A DNA stretch of 64,000 nucleotides from Verrucolacustris abundans (GCA_965194535.1 OZ239145.1:1612001-1676000); one strand, 5' to 3'. Counted from the stretch's first letter, positions 51,649-60,909 are shown. The notes: a model not told the origin generated them from the sequence alone. Numbers and translations are program-made.

Positions 51649-53607
51649 TTACTCACAAATCTCCACTGGACACTCAGGGAGAATCTTTAAGAAGTTCTTC
51701 CCGTAGGTCCGACTCAGAATCCTACCGTCCAATACCGCAATCTGCCCCCGATCCTCCCGGCTCCGAATTAATCTCCCCACCCCCTGCCGAAACTTCAAAA
51801 TAGCCTCAGGCAGCTGTAGTTCGCGAAACGGCTCACCCCCCTTCTCCTTAATCCTCTCACACCTCGCCTCAAATAAAGGCTCATCTGGAACGGAGAATGG
51901 AAGTCGGGTCAAAATCACATTCGACAGCGCCTCCCCAGGCACATCCACCCCCTGCCAAAAGCTATCGGTTCCAAATAACACACTATCCCGATCCTCCTTA
52001 AACTCCTTCAAGAGGCGAGTTCTCGAATTTCCCTTATCCTGCACCAGCAATCGAATCCCCTGCTCCTCAAACCATCCTGCCATTCCCTCCGCCGTCTTTC
52101 GCAACATTGCTCGGCTCGTAAACAGAACAAAAGCCTTTCCCTTTGTCATCCCCACAAAACGCTGAATCCATCCCTCCAACGCGTCCTGAAATCTCTGCCC
52201 TTCGGAAGGCTCCGGCATCCCCTTGGGCAGATATACTCGCATCTGACTCTCATAATCAAAAGGCGACTCCACCAAAAGTGTCTCCGCCTCTTGCGCCCCC
52301 ACTCGTTTCGCAAAAAACTCCAATCCCCTTCCCACATCCAATGTCGCACTCGTCATAATCGTGGTGCAGTCAGGCCGAAAAACCAGATCCTCCAATCTTT
52401 CCGCCACCTCCACTGGGGAAGCGTGCAGACTCATCTCCCCCCGGTGCGCTCTGCCCTCCTCGGGTAGCCTCCTCTCCACCCAGTACGCGTGCCCTTCCCG
52501 ACTCATTTTTAAAAACTCCCCTAGTCCAAAGGCGCTCGCCTCCAACCTTCTCGCATGATCTTTCAACTCGTTCCTCTCCTCCCCATCCCCCGCATCCTCC
52601 GCCAGCTTCAGCAATTGAGCCCGCACATCCATTAAGCGTGGCCCCAACTCGCTCTTCATACCCAAGGGTTGCCTGACCCGTTTCTGGCCCGAAGCCCCCA
52701 GACCCGCACTTTCTAAAATCTCTTCAAACGCCCCCTCCAAAATCCCCAGCACTCCCAACGTGGATTTCACCGCATTTCCATCGCCGACCCTCGTCAAAAC
52801 CCCTTTCTTGGTCCGGGGATGAACCAACCGCTGCAAAAGAAACCGTAGCGACCCTAGCCTCACCTCCAATCCCAACGCTTTCGCCGCCACATCTTCCACT
52901 TCATGAGCCTCGTCCAACACCAGAAAATCATTCGGGAAAAGATATCCCTCGCTTGGGGACTCTTCATTTTCCTCCGCACCCGCCAGCAACCCGAAAAGCA
53001 GCGCATGATTCAGAATCACCACGTTCGCATCTAACACCTTCGTCCTCGCCATCTGATAAAAACATCCTGTTGGCCCCCCACAATGCCTTGGAGTGCAGGC
53101 AAACGCCTCGCTGCACACCTGCGCCCAGACCGCCGCATCCACCTGAAAATCGACATCTGAAAGGGTTCCATCCTTTGTCCGCCGTGCCCACTCCACCAAC
53201 CCCTTCAACTGCTCCGCCTGACCTGTCGCAAAAAGATCCCCCTGATGCTGCTGCGCTTTTTTCAACCGATGCGGACAAAGGTAGTTCTGTCTTCCCTTGA
53301 GAAGAGCTGCCGTGAATTCAAACGGCACCAGCGATTGAACGATCGGCACATCTTTCCCGAACAACTGCTCCTGCAGATGAATCGTATAAGTGCTGATAAT
53401 TGCTTTTTTGCCCAGCTCATGAGCCGCATAAGCAGCTGGGACGAGATAGGCCAAGCTTTTGCCCGTTCCCGTTCCCGCCTCAACGACCAGGTGCTTTCGA
53501 TCCTCAATAATCTCGGCTACCCGCTCCGCCATCTTTGCCTGCCCAGGCCTCGACTCATATCCCTTCGCCTTTCCCAGTTTTCCACCATCGGCAAAGAATT
53601 CCCCCAT
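51649..53607 (-). CDS. DinG-family ATP-dependent DNA helicase
   Basis: A 652-aa superfamily 2, XPD/DinG-type helicase. Motifs: RPGQAKMAERV (Q-motif region), VEAGTGTGKSLAYLVPA (Walker A), a cysteine-rich Fe-S region including YLCPHRL and VCSEAFACTPRHCGGPTGCFY, DEAH box VLDEAHEVED, TSATLD, FVLFTSRAML, FGTDSFWQGVDVPG and the final FRQGVGRLIRSREDRG. DinG enzymes unwind 5'-to-3' and resolve R-loops and quadruplexes. It sits between the two unknown membrane/secreted protein genes, on the same strand but with 41 and 75 nt gaps. Confidence 0.93.
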   Translation of the reverse strand: MGEFFADGGKLGKAKGYESRPGQAKMAERVAEIIEDRKHLVVEAGTGTGKSLAYLVPAAYAAHELGKKAIISTYTIHLQEQLFGKDVPIVQSLVPFEFTAALLKGRQNYLCPHRLKKAQQHQGDLFATGQAEQLKGLVEWARRTKDGTLSDVDFQVDAAVWAQVCSEAFACTPRHCGGPTGCFYQMARTKVLDANVVILNHALLFGLLAGAEENEESPSEGYLFPNDFLVLDEAHEVEDVAAKALGLEVRLGSLRFLLQRLVHPRTKKGVLTRVGDGNAVKSTLGVLGILEGAFEEILESAGLGASGQKRVRQPLGMKSELGPRLMDVRAQLLKLAEDAGDGEERNELKDHARRLEASAFGLGEFLKMSREGHAYWVERRLPEEGRAHRGEMSLHASPVEVAERLEDLVFRPDCTTIMTSATLDVGRGLEFFAKRVGAQEAETLLVESPFDYESQMRVYLPKGMPEPSEGQRFQDALEGWIQRFVGMTKGKAFVLFTSRAMLRKTAEGMAGWFEEQGIRLLVQDKGNSRTRLLKEFKEDRDSVLFGTDSFWQGVDVPGEALSNVILTRLPFSVPDEPLFEARCERIKEKGGEPFRELQLPEAILKFRQGVGRLIRSREDRGQIAVLDGRILSRTYGKNFLKILPECPVEICE

Positions 53608-53682
53608 TCGAAAGCCTAGATTTCCTTGAGGAATGTGATTCAGAATAAATCGATCGTAGCTTGGTTGACTACAAACCGAAAA

Positions 53683-55767
53683 CTATTTTGATAGTAGCTG
53701 TTTCGAAAGACTATCAATCCCTTCCCTCGCAAGAGCACTTTGTGGATAGATTTGGCGAGCTACTAGATAGGCCGCAAGAGCTGCAGCTGGGTCCTGCCGG
53801 ACTGTCGCAATACGAGCCTTCTCGATTTTATCAACAAACTCGGGACACTTAACAGCCGCATCGGATCTTAATTTCATTAGATCGTTACTTTCGGGGTGTT
53901 CAATGATTCCCTTTTCTGCCTCCTCCCACGCCCCGTAAGGATCGTTTCTTTTAAGCAACTCCTCAACACGAGCCTTCCAAGAAAGCGCCTTCCCCTCTTG
54001 CTCAAGAACATTTTTCAACTTCTCTAAAAGGGCTGGATCATCTGAGGCCACAGCCAAGAACTTGGCTTTTTCCTCCATGATGTACTTGAAGTTTTTCTGC
54101 TCGAGCAACTTCTTTAATTCCTCTTTCCCTTGAACCTGCTGATTTAATTGATCTAACATTTTAGCCGATGCCTCAGCCAAGGCAGGATTCTGGGGCCAAA
54201 TCTTAGCTGCCTCTTCCAGTTCCTTATTCATGGTCTCACGGTCTCCTCGGGTTGCCGCCTCTTTCGCTTTTGCCAAATGCATTGCACTAATTGTTTTTAT
54301 ATTACCCATTTCACTCTCTTCTTTTGAAAAGGGATTATCGGTAGTCATTTGACCTAGCTGATCCATAGCCAACTTTGCTTTGCCGAGATCTTTAGAAGCC
54401 AAACCTGCACGCGCTTCCTTAACTGCTTTTTTGTATTTCCAGAGTTGTTGCCTGTATTCGCGGGGAAAAGACCTTATGGAAGCCAACTGTTCGCCAACAG
54501 CGAAAGCCTCTTGCAACCTCTCAAACGCATTCTCGAGCTCATTTTGAGCAATATGACCTCTGACAGCCGAAACGTAACGGTTGCACTGATCTATCGCCTC
54601 TTGGCTAATCATCTCAACTTCAGTCATTGTATCAGGAATCAAAGAAGCGACTTTAATTTTTGCAGCTGTTACCGCTCCAAGGGCCTCACTGGCAGAAGGT
54701 AGCATGGACGTGATTCCCGACTCTGAATTATTTCTTGTTGTTGTCTTGTTGCTATAAAGACCCGATGTGCCGATGCCCATAGTTTCCGACGTCGTCGTAT
54801 TTTTATCAAAACTTGTTGCCGATCTGAGCTTTTTGGCGTTATTCGCTGCCTCCTCAATGATCCTCTCTTGAAGTTTTACCTCGCCAGCACCATCCGAATA
54901 GAGAAGTCGATAGAAGGATGCCGCTATCATTACATGATCAAATCTTTTATTGATAAAGTTCCCTATCACCATTCTTTGCAACGCAAGCCGAGCATCATCT
55001 GTTTTTGATGCAATCGAGTTTTGGGTAGCAAGAAGTTCCGAGTATTTATCCTCTAGTTCATTCTGCATGAAAGCCATCCGCGTTCTCTTTTCGCGTTGCG
55101 CCTCCTCATACTCAAACGAGCTTGCAGTGCTATTCATATTGGGCTTTGTATCCATGGCTGAGGGCTTCGCAGTCACCGACATGTTCCATTTAATTGTATC
55201 AATCTCTTTTTTTAAGGCATTTATACGAGCTTCTTTTGAAAGAGCTGTATCTTTTGATTGAGCATCTACGCCAACTGCGTTGTAAATCTGTCTACACAAA
55301 CCACCATCACGTGGATGCCTAGATGCAGCCTTTAGTATAGGCAGCACCTCCTGCAAAAGCCTTTTGCCTTCACTCCTTATTCTGAATATATCCAACCGCT
55401 CAAGCAGTTCATTGACCAGCTTGGCATACTCTTTTTCTTCCTCATGAGATATCTCTGGCTCGTTCAAGTAAGCGGAGAATTTCGAGTCAATGATTTTGAT
55501 GTCTGTGATTTTGAATGATTTTCCGTCCCAGTTAACGCCATCAAGACCTAATGAAGGCTCAGGCAAACCTGAAGGTTTACCACCAGAATTTGAATCCCCC
55601 AACGATACGGAAGGCAAACTCGCACTTGCTTGAGCTTTTGCTGAACCCGCCCCGTCCGAGGAGTTGGAATTATTTGTTTGGCCGAAAGTTTGATTGGTTT
55701 GTACATAAATAAAAAACAAACCTAATGTCATAGTAACTACTAGGATATTGGATTCTACTTTCCTCAT
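53683..55767 (-). CDS. Large secreted helical-repeat protein (unknown)
   Basis: A 694-aa protein without a recognised family. A signal-like hydrophobic stretch (about 8-22) ends near TFGQTN, then a low-complexity Ser/Asn/Gly linker (30-70), a charged helical region (100-300), a Thr/Ser/Asn-rich break (about 325-350), and a C-terminal half of degenerate TPR-like helical pairs (420-690; e.g. AKEAATRGDRETMNKELEEAAKIWPQNPALAE, IATVRQDPAAALAAYLVARQIYPQSALA). Base composition is more A/T-rich and less strand-skewed than the window as a whole. The 133-aa gene lies 10 nt upstream and is probably its partner. Confidence 0.78.
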   Translation of the reverse strand: MRKVESNILVVTMTLGLFFIYVQTNQTFGQTNNSNSSDGAGSAKAQASASLPSVSLGDSNSGGKPSGLPEPSLGLDGVNWDGKSFKITDIKIIDSKFSAYLNEPEISHEEEKEYAKLVNELLERLDIFRIRSEGKRLLQEVLPILKAASRHPRDGGLCRQIYNAVGVDAQSKDTALSKEARINALKKEIDTIKWNMSVTAKPSAMDTKPNMNSTASSFEYEEAQREKRTRMAFMQNELEDKYSELLATQNSIASKTDDARLALQRMVIGNFINKRFDHVMIAASFYRLLYSDGAGEVKLQERIIEEAANNAKKLRSATSFDKNTTTSETMGIGTSGLYSNKTTTRNNSESGITSMLPSASEALGAVTAAKIKVASLIPDTMTEVEMISQEAIDQCNRYVSAVRGHIAQNELENAFERLQEAFAVGEQLASIRSFPREYRQQLWKYKKAVKEARAGLASKDLGKAKLAMDQLGQMTTDNPFSKEESEMGNIKTISAMHLAKAKEAATRGDRETMNKELEEAAKIWPQNPALAEASAKMLDQLNQQVQGKEELKKLLEQKNFKYIMEEKAKFLAVASDDPALLEKLKNVLEQEGKALSWKARVEELLKRNDPYGAWEEAEKGIIEHPESNDLMKLRSDAAVKCPEFVDKIEKARIATVRQDPAAALAAYLVARQIYPQSALAREGIDSLSKQLLSK

Positions 55768-55777
55768 ATTAATCTAT

Positions 55778-56179
55778 TTATGATTTTTCGATTTTTTCTA
55801 CAACCAAAAGACCATAATCACGTCCAACTGCTTTAATTTTATAGGACTGCCCCTTTTGCGGGTTAATACGGTTCATTGACGCTGGAATTAAGGCGGGCAG
55901 GCAAATAGACCCCTTGGAGGATGACACCCGGAAACTAACCAACCTACCTTTGCTTGCCTCAAACCCAAGGTCCCCATCAACAACTCCCTCAAATTGATAT
56001 GTTCCACCCTGAAAAGACTTGGCCGATTCTATGTATGACTCCGCATTAATTTTTTCGACGCCCCGAAAAGGGTCTCCAAACCCACCCAAAAACCACATAC
56101 CACTTATCGCTAGAACAACAAATGCAGAAATGACACCCGCTAAAAGCAATCCACTACTTTTACTGGAAGCTCGTCGCAT
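55778..56179 (-). CDS. Small membrane-anchored protein (unknown)
   Basis: A 133-aa protein: a basic start MRRASSKSSG, one transmembrane helix (about 11-32), then an extracytoplasmic domain of roughly 90 residues with alternating strands (YQFEGVVDGDLGFEASKGRLVSFRVSS; GQSYKIKAVGRDYGLLVVEKIEK) that could be a small beta barrel of OB type; that fold is a guess. Same A/T-leaning composition as the next gene, 10 nt downstream, suggesting the two were acquired and act together. Confidence 0.7.
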   Translation of the reverse strand: MRRASSKSSGLLLAGVISAFVVLAISGMWFLGGFGDPFRGVEKINAESYIESAKSFQGGTYQFEGVVDGDLGFEASKGRLVSFRVSSSKGSICLPALIPASMNRINPQKGQSYKIKAVGRDYGLLVVEKIEKS

Positions 56180-56218
56180 GGAGTCACCAGATTGACTAAT
56201 ACCAATCGGGCTGAAAAG

Positions 56219-56752
56219 CTAATTCCCCAAACAACTCCAAAACATTCCGCAAGGCCCCGTGCAAAGCATGGGCATCTTGGCATCTCTATCTGCAGGCTTT
56301 TCCCCTGCCCACAGGACAGCCTTGAGACATCGTTTCTTGCAATTTTCCTCGATCACTCTTCGAGGCATATCCCCTGCTTGCGATACCTTGCTCCGAACCC
56401 GCTCGGTCTGCTTCGCCAATGCATCATCCCATGCTTGAAATTTTAGTTTTCCATTTTTCCATGCCTCAGCGTTTCCCCACATGCCAGGATAAATAACCTC
56501 CATCACCTCACGAAACTCCGTGACGCTTTTGGCGTCATACCGCCAACCTGGAACTAGATTCCCTTCACTTCGAAGGGGTCGGTACTTTCCCTGCCCATCC
56601 CAACGCACAACCTCCTCCAAATCGTGAAAAGTCGCTACGCGGCGCAACTCTCCAACCGCGTCTTGATCCTGAATATGCCTGACCAACCAACCCTTCTCAT
56701 TCTTAATCCAGCACACCTGCCCCATTTCACCTGCTTCATACATCGTTTCCAT
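56219..56752 (-). CDS. Probable Fe-S partner of CbiX chelatase
   Basis: A 177-aa soluble protein. The C-terminal 45 residues hold five cysteines in the pattern C138-x3-C142-x21-C164-x3-C168-x5-C174 (ENCKKRCLK; MLCTGPCGMFWSC), suited to a 4Fe-4S cluster. The gene starts 6 nt after the cbiX stop. A fusion of a CbiX-like chelatase with a C-terminal iron-sulphur domain is known from Deinococcus (DR2241), so this looks like the split version; the link comes from memory and context, not from alignment. Confidence 0.6.
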   Translation of the reverse strand: METMYEAGEMGQVCWIKNEKGWLVRHIQDQDAVGELRRVATFHDLEEVVRWDGQGKYRPLRSEGNLVPGWRYDAKSVTEFREVMEVIYPGMWGNAEAWKNGKLKFQAWDDALAKQTERVRSKVSQAGDMPRRVIEENCKKRCLKAVLWAGEKPADRDAKMPMLCTGPCGMFWSCLGN

Positions 56753-56758
56753 GACGAT

Positions 56759-57505
56759 TTACTTTGAAGCCTTGGCTACTGCCAATTCGATAATCATTTC
56801 TTCGACTTCTTCCGGCCTTCCCAAGGGCTCGCCATAACCCACTTCACCCTTTTCAGATTCATACCAACCTTCCCCCGCGCCCGATATCCCCAAAAGTTCT
56901 GGTACATCCTCCGAACCATGCAATCCCCCAGCCAAAAAGTGAGGCAATACCACCACTGGCCCTTCCTGAATGAGAACTCTCCAGTCTGCAATCTTTGGTT
57001 CCTCCTCAAGAAATACAGCCCGAGCTGTCCGATAACCGTCTTTCGCCAATCGCTCGGCTAAATCTACCGCCGCTACTCGTGAACCTGCATGCAGTGGGGT
57101 TCCATGACTCGCCACCAGTAGGCTTACCTGGTTCGGTTTCCAACTCTTCGCCGCCAACAAGCGTTCTGCCCGCTTTTGAAAATGACTAAGTATCTCTGAC
57201 CTCATTCCGATCGGTTCCGTCACTCCGCACTCCACATCCAATGTGTCCACAAATTCCCGCTGCAGAATCTTCGTGGTAAAATACCCATTCGCCAGAAACC
57301 ACGGAACCACCACCACTTTTTTTGTTTTCAACCCTTGGATTGCATCTGCATAGGAGGGTTGCTCCTTCCAAAAAGCCGACCGTACCTCGCCGAAAATCCC
57401 CCTCTCCCTGATTCTGTGTGCCGTCTCCCTCGTGAACCGACTGGACTCTGCATTTTTGGTGGAGCCGTGGCCTGCTAAAATGAGTGCTACATCCTTAAAC
57501 TGCAT
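56759..57505 (-). CDS. cbiX: Sirohydrochlorin chelatase family protein (CbiX)
   Basis: A 248-aa double-domain chelatase. The N-terminal half has LILAGHGSTKNAES (His13) and KKVVVVPWFLANGYFTTKIL; the C-terminal half repeats with LLVASHGTPLH, VVVLPHFLAGGLHGSEDVPELLG. CbiX inserts Co2+ into sirohydrochlorin for cobalamin, and SirB relatives insert Fe2+ for siroheme. Other cobalamin or siroheme genes are not in the window, so the metal cannot be named. It precedes the cysteine-rich partner gene by 6 nt. Confidence 0.9.
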   Translation of the reverse strand: MQFKDVALILAGHGSTKNAESSRFTRETAHRIRERGIFGEVRSAFWKEQPSYADAIQGLKTKKVVVVPWFLANGYFTTKILQREFVDTLDVECGVTEPIGMRSEILSHFQKRAERLLAAKSWKPNQVSLLVASHGTPLHAGSRVAAVDLAERLAKDGYRTARAVFLEEEPKIADWRVLIQEGPVVVLPHFLAGGLHGSEDVPELLGISGAGEGWYESEKGEVGYGEPLGRPEEVEEMIIELAVAKASK

Positions 57506-57565
57506 GAGCGGAGCTTACTCCAAATCGTCTAAAACAAGAACCTACCGCACGACAGGCGGTGAAAG

Positions 57566-58738
57566 TTAGCGGTTTGCTTTGACCGGCACCCCTTGAGAGG
57601 CTGGCCCGCCAGAGGGGTTGGGGAAAAGCGGTGCGGGTTCGACAATCCGCGAACTTTCAGGGCGTGCCGAAACAGTAATCGTAAATACCTGCTCTTTTCC
57701 GTCTCGCTTGACCCGAACTGGAACTTTCCCCCCTACCTCCGAAAAAAATGCCGCATCCAAAATATCGGAGGGCTCATGCACAGGTCGTCCTCCAATTGAA
57801 ATCACCTCATCCCCCATCTTCAACCCACTCTTTTCAGCAGGAGTACCCTTATAAAGCCGATCCACAAAAACTGGCGCACCACGCTCAGGGCGGCTTCGAT
57901 CAGGCATCACCCCCACTCCCATCCATCCGTGACGTGGCTCCCCAAACTTTTGAATATCTGCCGCAACTTTCGAAGCCGCCTCAATCGGAAGAGCATAACA
58001 CGCCTTACCCTCATCGATTTCCAGCATAAGGACGCCTACCACTTTTCCTTGGCTGTCCAAAAGCGGCCCACCAATCTGTCCTGGTTTAATCGGCAGATTC
58101 GCACGCAGGTGAGTCGTAGCAAAAAACCGTGTCAAATACTTCACATCAAACCCAGCAACAAATCCAAATGTCGGCTCCGCTTTAAGATCATAGGGAAACG
58201 CCACACTCACCACGGCCGAAGCAGGTCGCAACCTCATCCCCTCCCCAAAGGCCAAATGGGGAGTCTGAGTCGCTGGAATTTTGAGCACAGCCACTCCACT
58301 ACGCGGATCCCGCCCTAAAATTTTTGCCGTAAAGGTTCTTCCGTTCACATCCACCGATACGGAGTCAGCCTGACCGACCACCGCATAGGCCGTCAGTATT
58401 GTGCCCTGCCCATCAATAAAAAATCCTGTGCCTGCCAACTGCTCTGCCCCATCCGTGGCCCGCAAACGCACAACGGTGGGCACAGCCTGCTCGTACACCC
58501 CACTCACCTCGGCGGCGATCTGGTCAAAAACGCCACTCCCTTGCGACATTGGAGCCTTGGGTGTTGAGGGCTCGAGAGAAGCCGACGCAGGAGGAACTAA
58601 ATCTTGGGTTACTGAAACGGAGACAGGACCCGAGTGATGAGCCAAATAGTAGGCTCGCCCACCAATCAACCCCGCAAAAGCAACGAGGATGACAAGGAGG
58701 GATAGAAAAACGTATTTAAAACGCGAGACGGGAATCAT
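57566..58738 (-). CDS. Membrane-anchored HtrA-like PDZ protein, catalytically dead
   Basis: A 390-aa protein with an N-terminal transmembrane anchor (about 9-30), a trypsin-like domain (about 75-265) and one PDZ domain (about 270-360, WMGVGVMPDRS, AEKSGLKMGDEVISIGGRPV). It aligns easily with DegP-type proteases, but all three catalytic positions are changed: His to Ala119 (TAYAVV for TNNHVV), Asp to Gly148 (DPRSGVAV for DPRSDIA) and Ser to Ile222 (GQIGG for GNSGG). It should bind but not cut peptides. ATG 58738 is preferred over 58759. It overlaps the putative anti-sigma gene by 23 nt. Confidence 0.9.
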   Translation of the reverse strand: MIPVSRFKYVFLSLLVILVAFAGLIGGRAYYLAHHSGPVSVSVTQDLVPPASASLEPSTPKAPMSQGSGVFDQIAAEVSGVYEQAVPTVVRLRATDGAEQLAGTGFFIDGQGTILTAYAVVGQADSVSVDVNGRTFTAKILGRDPRSGVAVLKIPATQTPHLAFGEGMRLRPASAVVSVAFPYDLKAEPTFGFVAGFDVKYLTRFFATTHLRANLPIKPGQIGGPLLDSQGKVVGVLMLEIDEGKACYALPIEAASKVAADIQKFGEPRHGWMGVGVMPDRSRPERGAPVFVDRLYKGTPAEKSGLKMGDEVISIGGRPVHEPSDILDAAFFSEVGGKVPVRVKRDGKEQVFTITVSARPESSRIVEPAPLFPNPSGGPASQGVPVKANR

Positions 58739-59180
58739 AAGCCACCGCACCGTGCCCATTTACATAGAGGGGCTGAAGCTGAGTCCCTTCCCCGCCAGCC
58801 GCTGTTTCAATCAGCTCGGGCTGAATTTGTAGAGAATCGTCTGCCGAATTCGCCGCTACAATAATTCCCTTTGCATGCGCAACTTTTCCGTCTGCCAGAG
58901 GCGTAATTCCTGGAGCCACAGGTCCTAGGAAAAATGCAACTCCAGCAATCAAACATGCAACCGACCCTGCAACCGTGGCCAGACGAGGTACGCCCGCGAC
59001 CCAAGGCTCAAACAGGACTTCCAATACTTTGGAGTACCAAGGCTCTTCCCGTAAAATTTCCTGCCTCTGATACTGGTGGAAAGCATCCACAAATTTCTCG
59101 AAGTAGGCCTCCCCAGGTGTCTCCAATCGCTTCAACTGAAGGAGCTTTTGTAACTCTGAAAAATCTTCTTTTTGGTTCAT
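58716..59180 (-). CDS. Putative membrane anti-sigma factor
   Basis: A 154-aa single-pass protein: a cytoplasmic helical N-terminus (1-65; LQKLLQLKRLETPGEAYFEKFVDAFHQYQRQEI), a transmembrane helix (about 70-93) and a periplasmic tail of about 60 residues. There is no zinc-binding anti-sigma motif. The order sigma factor, single-pass protein, HtrA-like PDZ protein suggests an ECF sigma/anti-sigma/sensor arrangement. The assignment is contextual. It starts 20 nt after the sigma gene. Confidence 0.6.
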   Translation of the reverse strand: MNQKEDFSELQKLLQLKRLETPGEAYFEKFVDAFHQYQRQEILREEPWYSKVLEVLFEPWVAGVPRLATVAGSVACLIAGVAFFLGPVAPGITPLADGKVAHAKGIIVAANSADDSLQIQPELIETAAGGEGTQLQPLYVNGHGAVAYDSRLAF

Positions 59181-59200
59181 TTGTATGGTCTTTCTATTTT

Positions 59201-59815
59201 TTACCTTCGCAGGTAGATGCCAAGCGATTTCTGAAGCTGTTTGTGAGCATAATGGAGCCTTGAACGGACCGTACCCTCGGTCGTCCCCATGATCTTCCCA
59301 ATCTCAGCATGTGCAAGTCCTTGTATATCATATAAAGTTACCACTGTTCTATGTTCTTTCGACAGCCCAAGCATGGATTCGTTCAATTTATTTTGCAACT
59401 CATTGAGCATAGATGACTTAGACGGGTTGTTTCTCTGGATTGGATCAGGCATATCGTACTTTGGGAGTCCATCCTCATCGATCTCATTCAAACTCATTGC
59501 CCCCTGCCTCCTTTTTCTCTTTTCCAAGAAGTTAAAAGTCCGGTTAATCGCGATCCTGTAGATCCAAGTGTAAAACGACGACTGCCCCCGAAACGTCGGC
59601 AAACTCCGGTACGCCTTATCAAACACCTCCATCAACATGTCGTTGGTGTCCTCGTGGTTCGATGTCAAATGGTAGATCACTCCATACAAACGGGACTGGA
59701 ATCGCCGAATCAACTCATCGTAAGAGGCCAAATTTCCCTTCACGGTCTCCGCAACCAACTCCTCATCAGTCGGTCCGTTCTCTAAATCGATTTCCTTGGT
59801 TAAATCCACCGACAT
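59201..59815 (-). CDS. ECF RNA polymerase sigma factor
   Basis: A 204-aa sigma70 family protein with regions 2 and 4 only. Region 2: LIRRFQSRLYGVIYHLTSNHEDTNDMLMEVFDKAYRSLPTFRGQSSFYTWIYRIAINRTFNFLEKRKR. Region 4: LSKEHRTVVTLYDIQGLAHAEIGKIMGTTEGTVRSRLHYAHKQLQ, a helix-turn-helix. This resembles RpoE-like ECF sigmas. Starts at 59842, 59824 and 59815 are possible; 59815 has AGGA 8 nt upstream. The two following genes probably control it. Confidence 0.93.
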   Translation of the reverse strand: MSVDLTKEIDLENGPTDEELVAETVKGNLASYDELIRRFQSRLYGVIYHLTSNHEDTNDMLMEVFDKAYRSLPTFRGQSSFYTWIYRIAINRTFNFLEKRKRRQGAMSLNEIDEDGLPKYDMPDPIQRNNPSKSSMLNELQNKLNESMLGLSKEHRTVVTLYDIQGLAHAEIGKIMGTTEGTVRSRLHYAHKQLQKSLGIYLRR

Positions 59816-59886
59816 CGGGTTCATCCTATCGCCCACCCCCATAGATCGAAAAGGTCAATCCACCCCGACCTCCACCCAATTTCGTC

Positions 59887-60903
59887 CTACTCGTCGCTGG
59901 CTGTTTTCAAATACCCCTGCAACCGATCCGTCATACTCGTCAGCTTCTTCGCTTCCCCACCCTCTCCCAAAACTTTCAGATCCCCTTTCGCCCTTTCTAA
60001 TAGATCCACAGCCTTTCGAAGTGCAAATTTCAGCCCCCCAGCCTCTTTCACCTTTTCAGCCACACCCACCACACCCTCCTCCCCGACCAACTGGGTCCTC
60101 AACTTCTCCGAATCCTCTTTCGGCAGCGTCTGCAAAGCATGCAATACAGGCAAGGTCCACTTCCCCTTCCTCAAATCAGTTCCTAACGTTTTGCCACTCT
60201 CCTCGTCCGTTCCAAATAAATCCAAACAATCATCATAGATCTGATATGCCACTCCCAACTGCTGGCCAAATGATCGTGCCGCCTCCCGCTTTACCTCCGC
60301 CGCACCATAAACGATAAAAGGCACTTCCGCCGCAACCCGAAAGAGTGCCCCCGTCTTTAATCCCAACACATGCAGGTAATCCACCGTCGACAGTTTTAAG
60401 TCAAAGCGCCGTTGCGTTTGCAGAATCTCTCCCTCACACAGATTTCTGGACGCTTCAGCAATCTTTCGAGCCACCTCCGCATTCTCCAATTTGGTCGCCA
60501 ACTGCAGCCCATGCGCAAAGAGAGCATCCCCAAGGAGCACCGAAAGCTCCACCCCCCACTTTGCATTGCACGTCGCACGGGACCTACGCAAATCCGCCCG
60601 ATCCAAAACATCATCATGAATTAATGAGGCGACATGCACCAACTCCACAATCACAGCCAAGTCCCGAATCGCCTCGCTCCATCCCCCCGCGACTTTCCCT
60701 GCCAACAAAACCAGCGCAGGCCGCAACCTCTTCCCCCCACCCTCAAGCGCATACCGCACATACGCTTCAGCCCCAGAATCAAACAACGATGCCTGGTGCA
60801 CAATCCGCCTCTCCACCTCTTTCAACTCCTGCTCCAACTCCGGATCCGCCCCCAGCCAATCTGGCTTAGGCTTTAACCCCGCTCGGCTTCCAAAAATCTG
60901 CAT
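59887..60903 (-). CDS. Polyprenyl diphosphate synthase (IspB family)
   Basis: A 338-aa trans-prenyltransferase adding isopentenyl units to an allylic diphosphate to make a long polyprenyl chain, probably the quinone side chain. It has the GGGKRLRPALVLLAG motif, the first Asp-rich motif DDVLD (97-101) and the second DDCLD (224-228) with GTDLRKGKWTLPVL following. The residues before the first motif are SLIH, compatible with a long product. It is a single-gene unit. Confidence 0.93.
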   Translation of the reverse strand: MQIFGSRAGLKPKPDWLGADPELEQELKEVERRIVHQASLFDSGAEAYVRYALEGGGKRLRPALVLLAGKVAGGWSEAIRDLAVIVELVHVASLIHDDVLDRADLRRSRATCNAKWGVELSVLLGDALFAHGLQLATKLENAEVARKIAEASRNLCEGEILQTQRRFDLKLSTVDYLHVLGLKTGALFRVAAEVPFIVYGAAEVKREAARSFGQQLGVAYQIYDDCLDLFGTDEESGKTLGTDLRKGKWTLPVLHALQTLPKEDSEKLRTQLVGEEGVVGVAEKVKEAGGLKFALRKAVDLLERAKGDLKVLGEGGEAKKLTSMTDRLQGYLKTASDE

Positions 60904-60909
60904 CTTAAA

